In this document: positions 24,095 to 33,710 of the stretch, in pieces
Layout of the letters: each line of letters starts with the position of its first letter
Position numbering within the stretch: the stretch's first letter is position 1
Source of the DNA: Caulobacter zeae
GTDB lineage: Bacteria; Pseudomonadota; Alphaproteobacteria; Caulobacterales; Caulobacteraceae
Reading direction: 5' to 3'
Length of the DNA: 33,814 nt
Assembly: GCF_002858925.1 (NCBI RefSeq)
Contig: NZ_PJRS01000003.1
Span: 1 to 33,814, forward strand
Translations under genes and position numbers: made by a program
Notes under the pieces: model-generated
Database searches by the model: none
Told to the model about the DNA's origin: nothing
What the model saw: the letters and a program-made list of their open reading frames with translations, nothing else

Positions 24095-24885
24095 AGAACG
24101 TTCCTCGCATCCTGCCGATCGTCGGCGTCGCCGTGGTCGGCGTCCTGGCGGTCAACGCCCTGGCCGGCGCCAAGTCGGTTCCCGACCTGCTGGGCGGGGC
24201 GAAAGCCTTCGCCGAGGGCGCCAAGGCCGACAAGAAGGACGCCAAGGGCGAGGAAGCCGCCTCGGCCGAGGGCGCGTCGACCGACGCCGCTGCCAAGGCC
24301 TCGGGCGCGGCCCCGCCGCGCATCTGCGCGCCGTCGGCCACCGACCTGGCCAAGGAAGCGGGCCTGTCGCCGGCCGAGCTGCGCGTGCTGCAGAGCCTGG
24401 GCCAGCGTCGCGGCCAGTTGGACCAGCGCGAGCAGGACATCGACGTCCAGCTGCAATTGCTGGCCGCCGCCGAAGCCAAGCTCGACGCCAAGATGAAGAC
24501 CCTCAACGGCATGAAGGGCGAGATCCAGGGCCTGCTGGGCCAGGCCGACAGCCAGAAGGCCGCCGAGGTCGACCGCATGGTCACCGTGTTCTCGGCCATG
24601 AAGCCCAAGGACGCGGCCGCCCGCCTGACGGTGCTGGACGACAGCGTGCGCCTGCCGATCGCCGCCAAGATGAAGGAACGCACCCTGGCGATGATCCTGG
24701 CCAACATGGCGCCGGGCGACGCCAAGGTGCTGACCGAGCGCCTGGCCAGCCGCTTCTCGGGCGACGCCATCGCCAAGGGCAAGGCCGCCGTGGCCGAGAA
24801 CGGCGCGGCTCCGGCCGCCGCCGGCGGCCAGCAGGCCGCGGCTCCGCCGCTGGCCGGCGCCGGCGCGCCGAAAAAAGCAGGCTGA
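24091..24885 (+). CDS. MotE-like (MgtE N-domain-like) motility protein
   Basis: A 264-residue protein with an N-terminal membrane anchor or signal (about residues 8-26) and a low-complexity Lys/Ala/Glu linker. A coiled coil follows at about 95-150 (LQSLGQRRGQLDQREQDIDVQLQLL), then a small helical domain at about 157-220 (AAEVDRMVTVFSAMKPKDAAARLTVLDD ... LAMILANMAPGDAKVLTERL). That domain resembles the MgtE N domain found in MotE, the chaperone of the periplasmic motility protein MotC in Rhizobia. An alanine/proline tail ends the protein. The periplasmic orientation and any partner are inferred. No motC-like gene is in the window. It is coupled to pflI by ATGA, and the TPR gene follows after 18 bases. 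Confidence 0.8.
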   Translation: MKNVPRILPIVGVAVVGVLAVNALAGAKSVPDLLGGAKAFAEGAKADKKDAKGEEAASAEGASTDAAAKASGAAPPRICAPSATDLAKEAGLSPAELRVLQSLGQRRGQLDQREQDIDVQLQLLAAAEAKLDAKMKTLNGMKGEIQGLLGQADSQKAAEVDRMVTVFSAMKPKDAAARLTVLDDSVRLPIAAKMKERTLAMILANMAPGDAKVLTERLASRFSGDAIAKGKAAVAENGAAPAAAGGQQAAAPPLAGAGAPKKAG

Positions 24886-24903
24886 CGGGGAAGCAGGGGG
24901 CTC

Positions 24904-27771
24904 ATGACTTTCCGGGGGGCGCTTAGGGCGGGCGTTGCGGCGATCTGCATCGCCGGCGTCGTCGCGCCCACCGTCCTGGCCGCCGCCCCTGCGGCCGCTC
25001 AGGCTACGCAGGGCGATCTGGTCGTCCGCGTCGCCCAGGCCCCCGACTTCTCGCGCCTGGAGTTCCGCTGGAGCGGCCGCGTTCCGGTGATGAAGATGCG
25101 CCGCGAGGGCCAGCAGGCCATCCTGCGCTTCGGCCGCGACGCCAATCCCAATCTGGCGAGCCTTCGCATCGCCCCGCCGCGCTGGGTCAAGACGGTGGAG
25201 GCCCGCCACGTCGGCGGCGCGCTGGAACTCGTCCTGACCCTGACCGATGACGCGGACCTGCGGGTGGGGCGCGCCGACGGGATCGACTTCGTCAACATCT
25301 TCGCCAAGCCGCCGCAGGCCGGGGCGCCCGCCACGCCGAGCCCGGCGCCGGTTCCGCGCGATCCGCGCCGGCCCAATCCCGCGCCGGCCAGCGGCGTGGT
25401 CGCCGTGGGCTACAACAAGACCGACGGCCAGACCCAGTTCACGACCACCTGGGCCGCGCCGGCCGCCGCCGCCGTGTTCAAGCGCGGCGAGGCGGTGTGG
25501 GTGGTGTTCGACGCGCCGGTCCGGCTGGACCTGGGGCGCACGCCGCAGATCGGCCCAAGCCACACCAAGATCCAGGTCTTCCGCGGGGCGGACTATTCGG
25601 CCCTGCGTATCGTCACCAAGCCCGGCGTGCCGGTCTATGCCGAAGGGCAGGGCAACAACTGGACCGTGGCCCTGGGCGCGGGCCTGCAACGCGAGCCCGA
25701 CCCGGTGAAGGTGGCGCGCGACGAGGCCGTTACCCCCGCCAGCCTGTCGGCCAACCTGGCCGGCGCCGCACGCCCGGTGTGGGTCAGCGACCCCGCCGTC
25801 GGCGACCGCATCGGCGTCGTGCCGGCTCTGGCCCCGTCCAAGGGCCTGGCCTCGCGCCGGGAGTATGTCGAGATGGCGCTGCTGCCGTCGGCCCAGGGGC
25901 TGGCGGTCGAGGCCTTCGCCAGCGACGTGCAGATCCTGACCGAGGGCGACATCGTCCGTATCGGCCGGCCCAAGGGGCTGGTGCTGTCGCCGGCTTCGGC
26001 CGGCGGAGCCGCCGCCGAGGTGGTCACCGGCGCGCCGCAGCCGGCGGCCATGCCGGCGGTCATCGACCTGGAGAACTGGCCCAAGACCGGCTCGGGCGGT
26101 TTCCTGGCCCGCTACAACGCCCTGCAGGCGGCCGTCGCCGCCGTCGATCCGGCCGATCGCCAGGGCGACATCGCCGCCCGCATGGCCCTGGCCCGCTTCC
26201 TGGTTGGCTCTGGCCTGTCGTACGAGGCCATCGGCGTGCTCAACGCCGCCGCCCGCAAGCAGCAGGCGCTGCTGGGCGACGGCGAGTTCCGCGGCCTGCG
26301 CGGCGCGGCCAAGGCCATGGCCGGCCGCTGGGCCGAGGCCGAGGCCGACTTCTCATCGCCCGTGCTTTCCGACGATCCGTCCAGCGCCCTGTGGCGCGGC
26401 TATGTCGCCTACAAGCAGGGCCAGTGGGTGGACGCCCGCAACAAGTTCGCCGCCGGCGGCCAGGCCATGAACCTGTTCCCGGCCGTGTGGCAGGCGCGCT
26501 TCCTGGGCGCCCAGGCCGATTCCGCGGCCGCGACCGGCGACGGCGTCGGGGCCGAGCGACTGGTCGGCCAGGCGCTGAAGCTGCCCAAGCTGCCGATCGT
26601 CGACCAGCTGGACCTGCGGCTGATCCAGGCCAAGGCGTTCGAATTGCAAGGCCGCAAGGACAAGGCCCTGAAGATGTTCCAGGCGATCGGTAAGGCGCCG
26701 AACGACCGGATCGCCACGCCGGCCGTGCTGCACGCCACCCAGATCCGACTGGAGAAGAACCAGATCTCGCCGGCCGAGGCCGCCAAGACCCTGGACCAGC
26801 TGCGTTTCCGCTGGCGCGGGGACGGTGTCGAGCTCGACGTCGTGCGGGCGCTGGGCAAGCTCTATATCGACCAGGGCCGCTATCGCGAGGCGCTGGAGGT
26901 GCTGCGTTCGGCCAGCAAGGTGCTGCCCGACCTGCCGCAGGCCGTGGCCCTTCAGAACGATCTCTACGGCGCCTTCCGCACCCTGTTCCTCGACGGCCTG
27001 GCCGACGGCATGCAGCCGATCCAGGCGGTGGGCCTGTTCTACGACTACCAGGACCTGACCCCGATCGGCGCCGATGGCGACCAGATGGTCCGCAACCTGG
27101 TGCGCCGCCTGGTCGACGTCGACCTGCTGGACGAGGCCGCCAAGCTGCTGAAGTACCAGGTCGACAACCGCCTGAACGGCGTGCCCAAGGCCCAGGTGGC
27201 CACCGACCTGGCCTGGATCTACCTGATGGACCGCAAGCCCGAGGACGCCCTGGCGGCGATCAACGGCACCCGCACCACCATCCTGCCGCCGGTGCTCAAC
27301 GCCGAACGGCGCCTGGCCACCGCCCGCTCGCTGATGACCCTGGGCCGCTACGACGACGCGCTCGAGGTGATCGAGGGCGACAAGGGCAAGGACGCCCAGG
27401 ACATCCGCGGCGACATCGCCTGGAAGCAGCGCAACTGGGCCATGGCCGGCAAGCTGTACGAAGCCGCCCTGGGTGACCGCTTCAAGACCGCCGCGGGCCT
27501 GTCGCCCTCGGACGAGGCCAAGCTGATGCGTGCGGCCGTGGCCTACAGCCTGTCGGACGACGACGCCTCGCTGGGCCGCCTGCGCACGCGCTACACCAAC
27601 CTGATCGGCACGGCGCGCAATCCCGAGGGCCTGCGCGTGGCCCTGGCCGGCGTCGACGGCGTGGCCTCCAGCAGCGACTTCAGCCGCGTGACCGCCGAGA
27701 ACGAGGTGTTCAATGGCTGGGTCGCCAAGATGAAGGACCGCTTCCGCGCGGCCGCGACGCCTAAGGTCTAG
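24904..27771 (+). CDS. Large secreted TPR-repeat protein of the motility operon
   Basis: A 955-residue protein with a signal peptide (MTFRGALRAGVAAICIAGVV ... ending about residue 34). A beta-rich, AMIN-like N-terminal region (about 40-130, LVVRVAQAPDFSRLEFRWSGRVPV) is followed by a proline-rich linker and a long alpha-helical part (about 400-950) made of TPR-like pairs, such as DIAARMALARFLVGSGLSYEAIGVLNAAA and YREALEVLRSASKVLPDLPQA. It is probably periplasmic and works as a protein-binding scaffold. It is the last gene of the fliL-fliM-pflI-motE-like operon, so a motility role is likely. I do not know a characterised homologue. A GGGGAAGCAGGGGG stretch precedes the ATG. Confidence 0.82.
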   Translation: MTFRGALRAGVAAICIAGVVAPTVLAAAPAAAQATQGDLVVRVAQAPDFSRLEFRWSGRVPVMKMRREGQQAILRFGRDANPNLASLRIAPPRWVKTVEARHVGGALELVLTLTDDADLRVGRADGIDFVNIFAKPPQAGAPATPSPAPVPRDPRRPNPAPASGVVAVGYNKTDGQTQFTTTWAAPAAAAVFKRGEAVWVVFDAPVRLDLGRTPQIGPSHTKIQVFRGADYSALRIVTKPGVPVYAEGQGNNWTVALGAGLQREPDPVKVARDEAVTPASLSANLAGAARPVWVSDPAVGDRIGVVPALAPSKGLASRREYVEMALLPSAQGLAVEAFASDVQILTEGDIVRIGRPKGLVLSPASAGGAAAEVVTGAPQPAAMPAVIDLENWPKTGSGGFLARYNALQAAVAAVDPADRQGDIAARMALARFLVGSGLSYEAIGVLNAAARKQQALLGDGEFRGLRGAAKAMAGRWAEAEADFSSPVLSDDPSSALWRGYVAYKQGQWVDARNKFAAGGQAMNLFPAVWQARFLGAQADSAAATGDGVGAERLVGQALKLPKLPIVDQLDLRLIQAKAFELQGRKDKALKMFQAIGKAPNDRIATPAVLHATQIRLEKNQISPAEAAKTLDQLRFRWRGDGVELDVVRALGKLYIDQGRYREALEVLRSASKVLPDLPQAVALQNDLYGAFRTLFLDGLADGMQPIQAVGLFYDYQDLTPIGADGDQMVRNLVRRLVDVDLLDEAAKLLKYQVDNRLNGVPKAQVATDLAWIYLMDRKPEDALAAINGTRTTILPPVLNAERRLATARSLMTLGRYDDALEVIEGDKGKDAQDIRGDIAWKQRNWAMAGKLYEAALGDRFKTAAGLSPSDEAKLMRAAVAYSLSDDDASLGRLRTRYTNLIGTARNPEGLRVALAGVDGVASSSDFSRVTAENEVFNGWVAKMKDRFRAAATPKV

Positions 27772-27790
27772 GGGCGAGCGTAGCGCCAAA

Positions 27791-27902
27791 CCCCCTCCGG
27801 CCCTCCGGGCCACCTCCCCCAGAGGGGGAGGATCTAATCGCGCCGCGCCAAGAGGATGCTCCCCCTCTGGGGGAGCTGTCGGCGAAGGCGACTGAGGGGG
27901 TC
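27791..27902. repeat. Composite palindromic repeat between convergent genes
   Basis: The left unit (27,791-27,834) nearly copies 353-396: CCCCCTCC, the GGCCCTCCGGGCC stem, then CTCCCCCAGAGGGGGAG. The right unit (27,854-27,902) is an inverted relative with GCTCCCCCTCTGGGGGAGC and a GTCGGCGAAGGCGAC stem. The element fills the whole gap between the TPR gene and the thiolase stop and probably ends both transcripts. Confidence 0.75.
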
Positions 27903-29114
<1,212 letters not shown>

Positions 29115-29148
29115 GGGGCGTTTCCGGAGGCGGCGTTCAGCTCGCATT

Positions 29149-29162
29149 CAAACGAACGTTTG
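29149..29162. promoter_or_regulatory. Candidate PsrA/FadR-like operator before the thiolase
   Basis: CAAAC-GAAC-GTTTG has perfect arms with the inner C/G also paired (CAAACG-AA-CGTTTG). It lies between the divergent thiolase and VOC genes, 35-48 bases from the thiolase start and about 52 bases from the VOC start, so it could control both. It shares the CAAAC-N4-GTTTG pattern with the site at 2,993-3,006. Confidence 0.6.
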
Positions 29163-29213
29163 CGATCGGCGCAATGCGCTTGCGATGGGCGGGCAGGGGA
29201 CTAGGCTGGCGGC

Positions 29214-29618
29214 ATGAGCCCCACCGTGCAGCCCTTCCTGATGTTCCAGGACGGCGTCGGCCCCGACGCGCTGGACTTCTATGTCTCGGTCTTTCCCGGC
29301 AGCGTGGTCGAGGAGGTCGAGCTCTACGGCCCCGCAGGCCCCGGGCCGCAGGGCACGATCAAGACCGCGCGCTTCACGATCGGCGGCCAGAGCGTGATGT
29401 GCAGCGACAGCTTCATCAAGCACGCCTTTTCCTTCACGCCGTCGTTCTCGTTCTTCGTCACCTGCGCCTCGCCGCAGGAGGTGGATCGCCTGGCCGGGGT
29501 GCTGGGCGAGGGCGGCGGGGTGCTGATGCCGCCGGGCAACTACGGTTTCAGCCCCTGGTTCGCCTGGGTGTCGGACCGGTTCGGCGTCTCCTGGCAGCTG
29601 AACGTCGGGGAAGATTGA
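29214..29618 (+). CDS. VOC-superfamily (PhnB-like) protein
   Basis: A 134-residue single-domain protein of the PhnB/3-dmu-9-3-mt type in the vicinal oxygen chelate superfamily. It starts VQPFLMFQDGVGPDALDFYVSVFPGSVVEEVELYG. The middle has ARFTIGGQSVMCSDSF and a SFFVTCASPQEVDRLAGVLGEGG strand-helix, and it ends with WFAWVSDRFGVSWQLN, the usual closing strand. The family gives no single reaction, and metal ligands are not obvious, so function is open. It is divergent from the thiolase; the shared region carries the palindromic operator. Confidence 0.85.
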   Translation: MSPTVQPFLMFQDGVGPDALDFYVSVFPGSVVEEVELYGPAGPGPQGTIKTARFTIGGQSVMCSDSFIKHAFSFTPSFSFFVTCASPQEVDRLAGVLGEGGGVLMPPGNYGFSPWFAWVSDRFGVSWQLNVGED

Positions 29619-29684
29619 CGTCAGTTTCGAATTAGGACTATGTCGGTCGCGCGCCGCTTCCAGGCGCGGGAGACTTGAAGCACC

Positions 29685-30464
29685 GTGCCCAGCTACAGCG
29701 AACTGATCGACGCCCTGCGGATCGATGGCGAGACGGTGGTTGCGACCGTGGGCGACGACTGGAAGCAGGGCCGCACCACCTATGGCGGCCTGTCGGCGGC
29801 GCTGTGCCTGGAAGCCGCCGCCAGGCGCCTGCCGGAAGCCCCGCCGCTGCGCTCGGCCCAGTTCGCCTTCGTCGGACCCGCGGCGGGCGAGCTGTCGGCC
29901 AGGGTGGAGGTGCTGCGTCAGGGCAAGTCGGCGCTGTTCGCCAGCGTCGACCTGGCCGGGGAGGGCGGCCTGGCCACTCGCGGCGTGCTGACCTTCGGCG
30001 CCGGGCGAGCCTCCAAGCTCGATCACGTCGACCTGCCGCCGCCGACCGTTCCCGCGCCTGAAGCCTGCGAGCTGTTCATCCCCGAAGGGGCCGGTCCCGC
30101 CTTCGCCCGCCAGTTCGAGTTCCGATACGTGGCCGGGGGGCGTCCCTTGAGCGGCGGGCCGCCGGACTTCCTGGTGTGGATCCGCCACCGCGACCCTGCC
30201 GCCCGCTCGCTCGCCGCCATGGTCGCCCTGGCCGACGCCCTGCCGCCGCCGGCGCTTTCGGTGTTCGACCAGTTCGCGCCGATCTCGACCATGACCTGGT
30301 CGATGGACGTGCTGGGCGATGCGCCCGACGACGACGGCTGGCGCCTGATGAGCAGCCGCGCCGAAACGATCCGCGACGGCTATTCGGCCCAGGCCATGAC
30401 CCTGTGGAGCCGGGACGGGACGCCGCTGATCGCCGCTCGCCAGACGGTGGCGGTGTTTCTCTGA
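29685..30464 (+). CDS. Acyl-CoA thioesterase-like protein (double hotdog, TesB type)
   Basis: A 259-residue protein of the thioesterase-like (4HBT_3/TesB-related) family. It has two hotdog halves, about residues 10-110 (QGRTTYGGLSAALCLEAA ... LRSAQFAFVGPAAGELSARVEVLRQGKSALFASVDL) and 125-259 (ending WRLMSSRAETIRDGYSAQAMTLWSRDGTPLIAARQTVAVF). The second half carries the D-GYS-QAMTLWSRDG signature common to the family. It should hydrolyse acyl-CoA thioesters, which fits the acyl-CoA enzymes nearby; the chain length is unknown. The start is GTG at 29,685 with GGGAGA 12-17 bases upstream. Gap of 66 bases to the VOC gene. Confidence 0.87.
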   Translation: MPSYSELIDALRIDGETVVATVGDDWKQGRTTYGGLSAALCLEAAARRLPEAPPLRSAQFAFVGPAAGELSARVEVLRQGKSALFASVDLAGEGGLATRGVLTFGAGRASKLDHVDLPPPTVPAPEACELFIPEGAGPAFARQFEFRYVAGGRPLSGGPPDFLVWIRHRDPAARSLAAMVALADALPPPALSVFDQFAPISTMTWSMDVLGDAPDDDGWRLMSSRAETIRDGYSAQAMTLWSRDGTPLIAARQTVAVFL

Positions 30465-30489
30465 AGCGGGTGTAGGCGAGCGGCGGGCA

Positions 30490-30517
30490 TTGCCTCGCCC
30501 TGTCGACTGCGGCTAAG
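30490..30517 (+). promoter_or_regulatory. Possible promoter of tRNA-Thr
   Basis: TTGCCT at 30,490-30,495 and GCTAAG at 30,512-30,517 with a 16-base spacer resemble the Caulobacter housekeeping pattern (TTGAC-like box, then GCTA-containing -10). They end about 33 bases before the tRNA. Weak match. Confidence 0.3.
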
Positions 30518-30549
30518 GAGAACGCCCGTTCGCGAACACGCGTCGGCGC

Positions 30550-30624
30550 GCCGGTTTAGCTCAGCGGTAGAGCAGCGGTTTTGTAAACCGAAGGTCGGGG
30601 GTTCAATCCCCTCAACCGGCACCA
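30550..30624 (+). tRNA. tRNA-Thr (anticodon UGU)
   Basis: A full cloverleaf. The acceptor stem is GCCGGTT with AACCGGC, and the D stem is GCTC with GAGC and a short AGCGGTA loop. The anticodon loop TTTGTAA gives anticodon TGT, which reads ACA and related threonine codons. The variable loop is AGGTC, the T arm has TTCAATC, the discriminator is A and an encoded CCA completes it. The outermost anticodon-stem pair (27-43) is G-A. Confidence 0.97.
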
Positions 30625-30945
30625 GCTTCCCTCGTTCGAATCCGTCCGATTGCTTGCCCCGGCGCCTGCGAAGGCGACGCCGCGCCGTCTTTCCACGCCC
30701 GCATCCGTTCGTTCACGGAGCATTGTTCGGGTAAGTCTTGTCTTACTTGCCGGCCATGTGCGCCAGATCCCTGCGCCGTCACTGCGGAATAAGATCATAT
30801 ATTGCTGTTATTCTTGTCTGGATTTCTCCAGTAAATGCAGCGTGCAAGCTGTGTCGTCCTTAGGCAACGTCCAGTTGTCGTGAAAAATTCAAGCAATAGC
30901 ACTGGTTTTTTGTGGCCTTGGCGTAACGTCGCGGCGTAGGCAGCG
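30625..30945. other. Intergenic region between tRNA-Thr and the TonB receptor
   Basis: About 320 bases without a credible gene. The right two thirds are much richer in A and T than the flanks (for example around 30,780-30,830 and 30,890-30,915). It must contain the receptor promoter, but I find no clear -35/-10 pair. No repeat of the tRNA 3' end, integrase or other sign of an integrated element is visible. Confidence 0.6.
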
Positions 30946-30964
30946 CCCCTATAATTTATAGGGG
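30946..30964 (+). promoter_or_regulatory. Palindrome over the receptor ribosome-binding region
   Basis: CCCCTATA (30,946-30,953) pairs with TATAGGGG (30,957-30,964) across ATT. The right arm contains the GGGG that serves as the Shine-Dalgarno sequence, 8 bases before the ATG at 30,972. In RNA the stem would hide the ribosome site. The left half also reads TATAAT, a perfect -10 box, but no -35 box sits at the right distance. Confidence 0.45.
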
Positions 30965-30971
30965 ATATGCC

Positions 30972-33230
30972 ATGAACCATCGCCACACTTGGCTTGCTTT
31001 GTCGGTGAGCGGCCTTGCGCTGCTGGCCAGCGCGCCGGCCCTGGCCCAGCAGGCGCTGGCGGCCGACGCCACGATCACCGAAGAGATCGTCGTCACCGCC
31101 CAGCGCCGCAGCGAAAACATCCGCGACGTGCCGTTTGCCGTCACCGCCCTGGGCGGCAAGACCCTGGCCGCCGTCTCGGCCGGCGGCGGCGACGTGCTGT
31201 CGCTCTCGGCCCGCGTGCCCAGCCTGCAGATCGAAAGCTCCAACGGCCGCTACGCCCCGCGCTTCTACATCCGCGGCCTCGGCAACGTGGACTTCGACTT
31301 CAACGCCTCGCAGCCGGTGTCGGTCGTGCTCGACGACGTGGTGCTGGAAAACGTCTTCCTGAAGGGCTTCCCGCTGTTCGACGTCGAGCAGCTGGAAGTG
31401 CTGCGCGGCCCGCAGGGCACGCTGTTCGGCCGCAACACCCCGGCCGGCGTGGTCAAGATCGACACCGCCAAGCCCTCCGACAGCTTCGGCGGCTTCGGCT
31501 CGGTGGCCTATGGCAACCTGGGCGCGGTGCGCGCCGAGACCGGCGTGACCATTCCGGTCAACGACACCCTGTCGGTGCGCGTGGCGGGCCTGTGGAACCA
31601 TCGCGACGACTGGGTCAACAACGCCTACAACCCCTCGTTCGCCGGCAGCGGCGACGACCTGGGCGGCTTCGACGACGTCGCAGCCCGCGTGCATGTGGCC
31701 TTCAAGCCGACCGAGCGCCTGTCGACCCTGCTGACCTTGCAGGCCCGCGACTACATCGGCACCGGCACGCTGAACCGCGCCAACGTGCTGACCAAGGGCT
31801 CCAACGAGCTGAACGGCAACTTCGATCGCGACACGGTCTATTACGACGGCGGCCGCAACAACCCGCAGAAGCAGCACACCACCTCGCAGAGCCTGCAGGC
31901 GGCCTACGACTTCGGCCCGGTCACCCTGACCGGCGTGGTCAGCGCCTATCAGGGCCGCTCGTCGGGCGACGGCGACATCGACGGCGGCGTGGCCTCGGCC
32001 GCGGCGACCGCGCCCTACAAGACGCCGTTCAATTCCGAGACCGGCACCCTGTCGAGCGACCTGGACCAGAAGACCATCGAAGTCCGCCTGGCCTCGAACG
32101 GCGACGGCCGCTTCGGCTGGCAGGTCGGCGCGTTCTTCTGGGACGAGCGCTTCAACCTCGTCTCGGGCACCTTCAACGGCACGGGCGGCCTGGCTCCGAC
32201 CGTGATCGGCGACGTCGTCCAGCGCTCGGAATCCTGGTCGGTGTTCGGCCAGGCCAACTACAAGGTCACCGACGCCCTGAAGATCACCGGCGGCCTGCGC
32301 TACACCGAAGACAGCCGCGACTTCTCGGGCGACCGGATCATCCCGACCGGCAGCACCAGCACCGCCCGTCCGCTGTTCGACGTGCGCCGTTCGGTCGGCG
32401 ACGAGCAGGTCAGCTGGGACCTGAGCGCGCTCTACGAGGTCAACGGCGACCTGAACGTCTTCGCCCGCGTGGCCAAGGGCTATCGTGGCCCGTCGCTCCA
32501 GGGGCGCATCACCTCGTCGGACCTGATCACGGCCGCCAATTCGGAAACCGTGATGTCGTACGAGGCGGGCCTGAAGTCTCGCCTGTGGGAAGGCCGCGCG
32601 CGCCTGAACGCCACGGCCTACTACTACGAGGTCTCCGACCCGCAGTTCACGGCCATCGGCGGCGAGGGCAACTTCAACCAGCTGATCAACGCCGACAAGG
32701 GCGTGGGCTACGGCCTCGAGATCGACGGCGACGTCTATCTGGGCGCCGGCTTCAGCCTGGCCGGCGGCTTCGCCTACAATCATACCGAGATCAAGGACAA
32801 GGACCTGCTGGTCGCCTTCTGCGGCGCCAACTGCACCGTCACCGATCCGATCGTGACCGTGGGGACGACGCGCCGCGCCAACATCGACGGCAACCCGTTC
32901 CCGCAGGCCCCGAAGTACACGGCCAACATCACGCTGAACTACGTGCATGGCCTGCGTAACGGGACCGAGCTCTTCGCCTCGACGGACTGGGTCCTGCAGA
33001 AGGACTTCAACCTGTTCCTCTACGAGTCGGTCGAGTTCGTGCAGGACACCAGCTTCGAGGGCGGCGCCCGCGCCGGCTGGCGTGATCCGGTCAAGGGCCT
33101 GGAGGCGGCGGTCTATGTCCGCAACCTGACCGACGAGGCCAATGTCATCGGCGCGATCGACTTCAACAACCTGACCGCCTTCGTCAACGAGCCGCGCACC
33201 TACGGGGTGCAGGTGACGAAGCGATTCTAG
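30972..33230 (+). CDS. TonB-dependent outer membrane receptor
   Basis: A 752-residue 22-stranded barrel with plug. A signal peptide covers residues 1-25 (ending ALAQ); the TonB box region is EEIVVTAQRR (37-46). The plug domain has VPFAVTAL, the IRGLGN segment and RGPQGTLFGRNTPAGVV (RGP from residue 145). Barrel strands run to the C-terminal EPRTYGVQVTKRF with final phenylalanine. The receptor uses TonB-ExbB-ExbD energy to import a bound nutrient. Caulobacterales have many receptors of this plug type for siderophores, plant aromatics or glycans; no neighbouring catabolic gene points to a substrate. A hairpin follows the stop, then the rRNA promoter region. Confidence 0.95.
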   Translation: MNHRHTWLALSVSGLALLASAPALAQQALAADATITEEIVVTAQRRSENIRDVPFAVTALGGKTLAAVSAGGGDVLSLSARVPSLQIESSNGRYAPRFYIRGLGNVDFDFNASQPVSVVLDDVVLENVFLKGFPLFDVEQLEVLRGPQGTLFGRNTPAGVVKIDTAKPSDSFGGFGSVAYGNLGAVRAETGVTIPVNDTLSVRVAGLWNHRDDWVNNAYNPSFAGSGDDLGGFDDVAARVHVAFKPTERLSTLLTLQARDYIGTGTLNRANVLTKGSNELNGNFDRDTVYYDGGRNNPQKQHTTSQSLQAAYDFGPVTLTGVVSAYQGRSSGDGDIDGGVASAAATAPYKTPFNSETGTLSSDLDQKTIEVRLASNGDGRFGWQVGAFFWDERFNLVSGTFNGTGGLAPTVIGDVVQRSESWSVFGQANYKVTDALKITGGLRYTEDSRDFSGDRIIPTGSTSTARPLFDVRRSVGDEQVSWDLSALYEVNGDLNVFARVAKGYRGPSLQGRITSSDLITAANSETVMSYEAGLKSRLWEGRARLNATAYYYEVSDPQFTAIGGEGNFNQLINADKGVGYGLEIDGDVYLGAGFSLAGGFAYNHTEIKDKDLLVAFCGANCTVTDPIVTVGTTRRANIDGNPFPQAPKYTANITLNYVHGLRNGTELFASTDWVLQKDFNLFLYESVEFVQDTSFEGGARAGWRDPVKGLEAAVYVRNLTDEANVIGAIDFNNLTAFVNEPRTYGVQVTKRF

Positions 33231-33241
33231 GACTGACGGTC

Positions 33242-33269
33242 CCGGCGGCGCTTTTCGAAGCGCCGCCGG
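33242..33269 (+). terminator. Hairpin after the TonB receptor gene
   Basis: CCGGCGGCGCTT pairs with AAGCGCCGCCGG as a perfect 12-bp stem closed by TTCG. It begins 12 bases past the stop. No T-run follows, so termination may be partial, yet the stem is very stable. Confidence 0.7.
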
Positions 33270-33507
33270 TGATCCGGCATTGGTCCGGATCTGCGATTTC
33301 CGGCGCCCAGGACGCGCCGAAGCGGCGTCGTTCCGGCGGCCGATTCCCGCCCAGGCCGGCGGATGACTCGATTTTCCATCTCCTGTTCGATTGCTTCGCC
33401 GCCCGGCGCCTGCTTGCGGGGCAAGGGGAGGGGGCTTTCTTCGCCCATATGCGGCGGGCTTTTCGGGCGGTTTGCGAAGAAAATCGTCAAAGTGCGTTTC
33501 GACGTGC

Positions 33508-33536
33508 TTGACTCAAAAAGGGCTCCCGCATAAACA
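33508..33536 (+). promoter_or_regulatory. Upstream promoter (P1) of the putative rRNA operon
   Basis: TTGACT (33,508-33,513), a 17-base spacer and TAAACA (33,531-33,536) form a good housekeeping promoter. It is the first of two before the boxA-containing leader at the window edge. Between P1 and P2 are GC-rich stems (for example TTCGGCCTCC/GGAGGCGGAA near 33,628-33,652) and no credible gene. Confidence 0.6.
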
Positions 33537-33682
33537 CCGCCCTCCCGACGCGGCCCGCCGCTTCGGGGGCTCATTCGAAGCTCTCTTTTCTTTCCGAGGC
33601 GCTGAAGTCCATTCGGCGCCGCGGAGCGGTTCGGCCTCCCCGGAGGCGGAACGGTTCGGAAAAGAAAGTTGAAAATAGAGTT

Positions 33683-33710
33683 TGACAAAATGAGGCGCTG
33701 GTTTAAATAG
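33683..33710 (+). promoter_or_regulatory. Downstream promoter (P2) of the putative rRNA operon
   Basis: A perfect TTGACA (33,683-33,688), 16-base spacer and TAAATA (33,705-33,710) lie in an AT-rich block. The predicted transcript starts near 33,717 and runs into a leader with boxA. Confidence 0.75.

Noticed and set aside
23416..25689. 757-codon minus-strand frame across fliM, pflI-like, MotE-like and TPR genes
   Set aside because: It spans several well-supported plus-strand genes joined by start-stop overlaps and has no domain signature.
30550..30971. Integration site of a mobile island at the tRNA-Thr gene
   Set aside because: The downstream region is AT-rich, but no duplicated tRNA end, integrase or phage gene is seen. 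The next gene is an ordinary TonB receptor with typical codon use.
30795..32948. 717-codon frame opposite the TonB receptor
   Set aside because: Antisense shadow; the receptor on the plus strand has signal peptide, TonB box, plug motif and terminal phenylalanine.
33269..33672. Short plus-strand open frames between the TonB receptor and the leader
   Set aside because: They have no ribosome sites or family resemblance and overlap the predicted P1 promoter and GC-rich stems.
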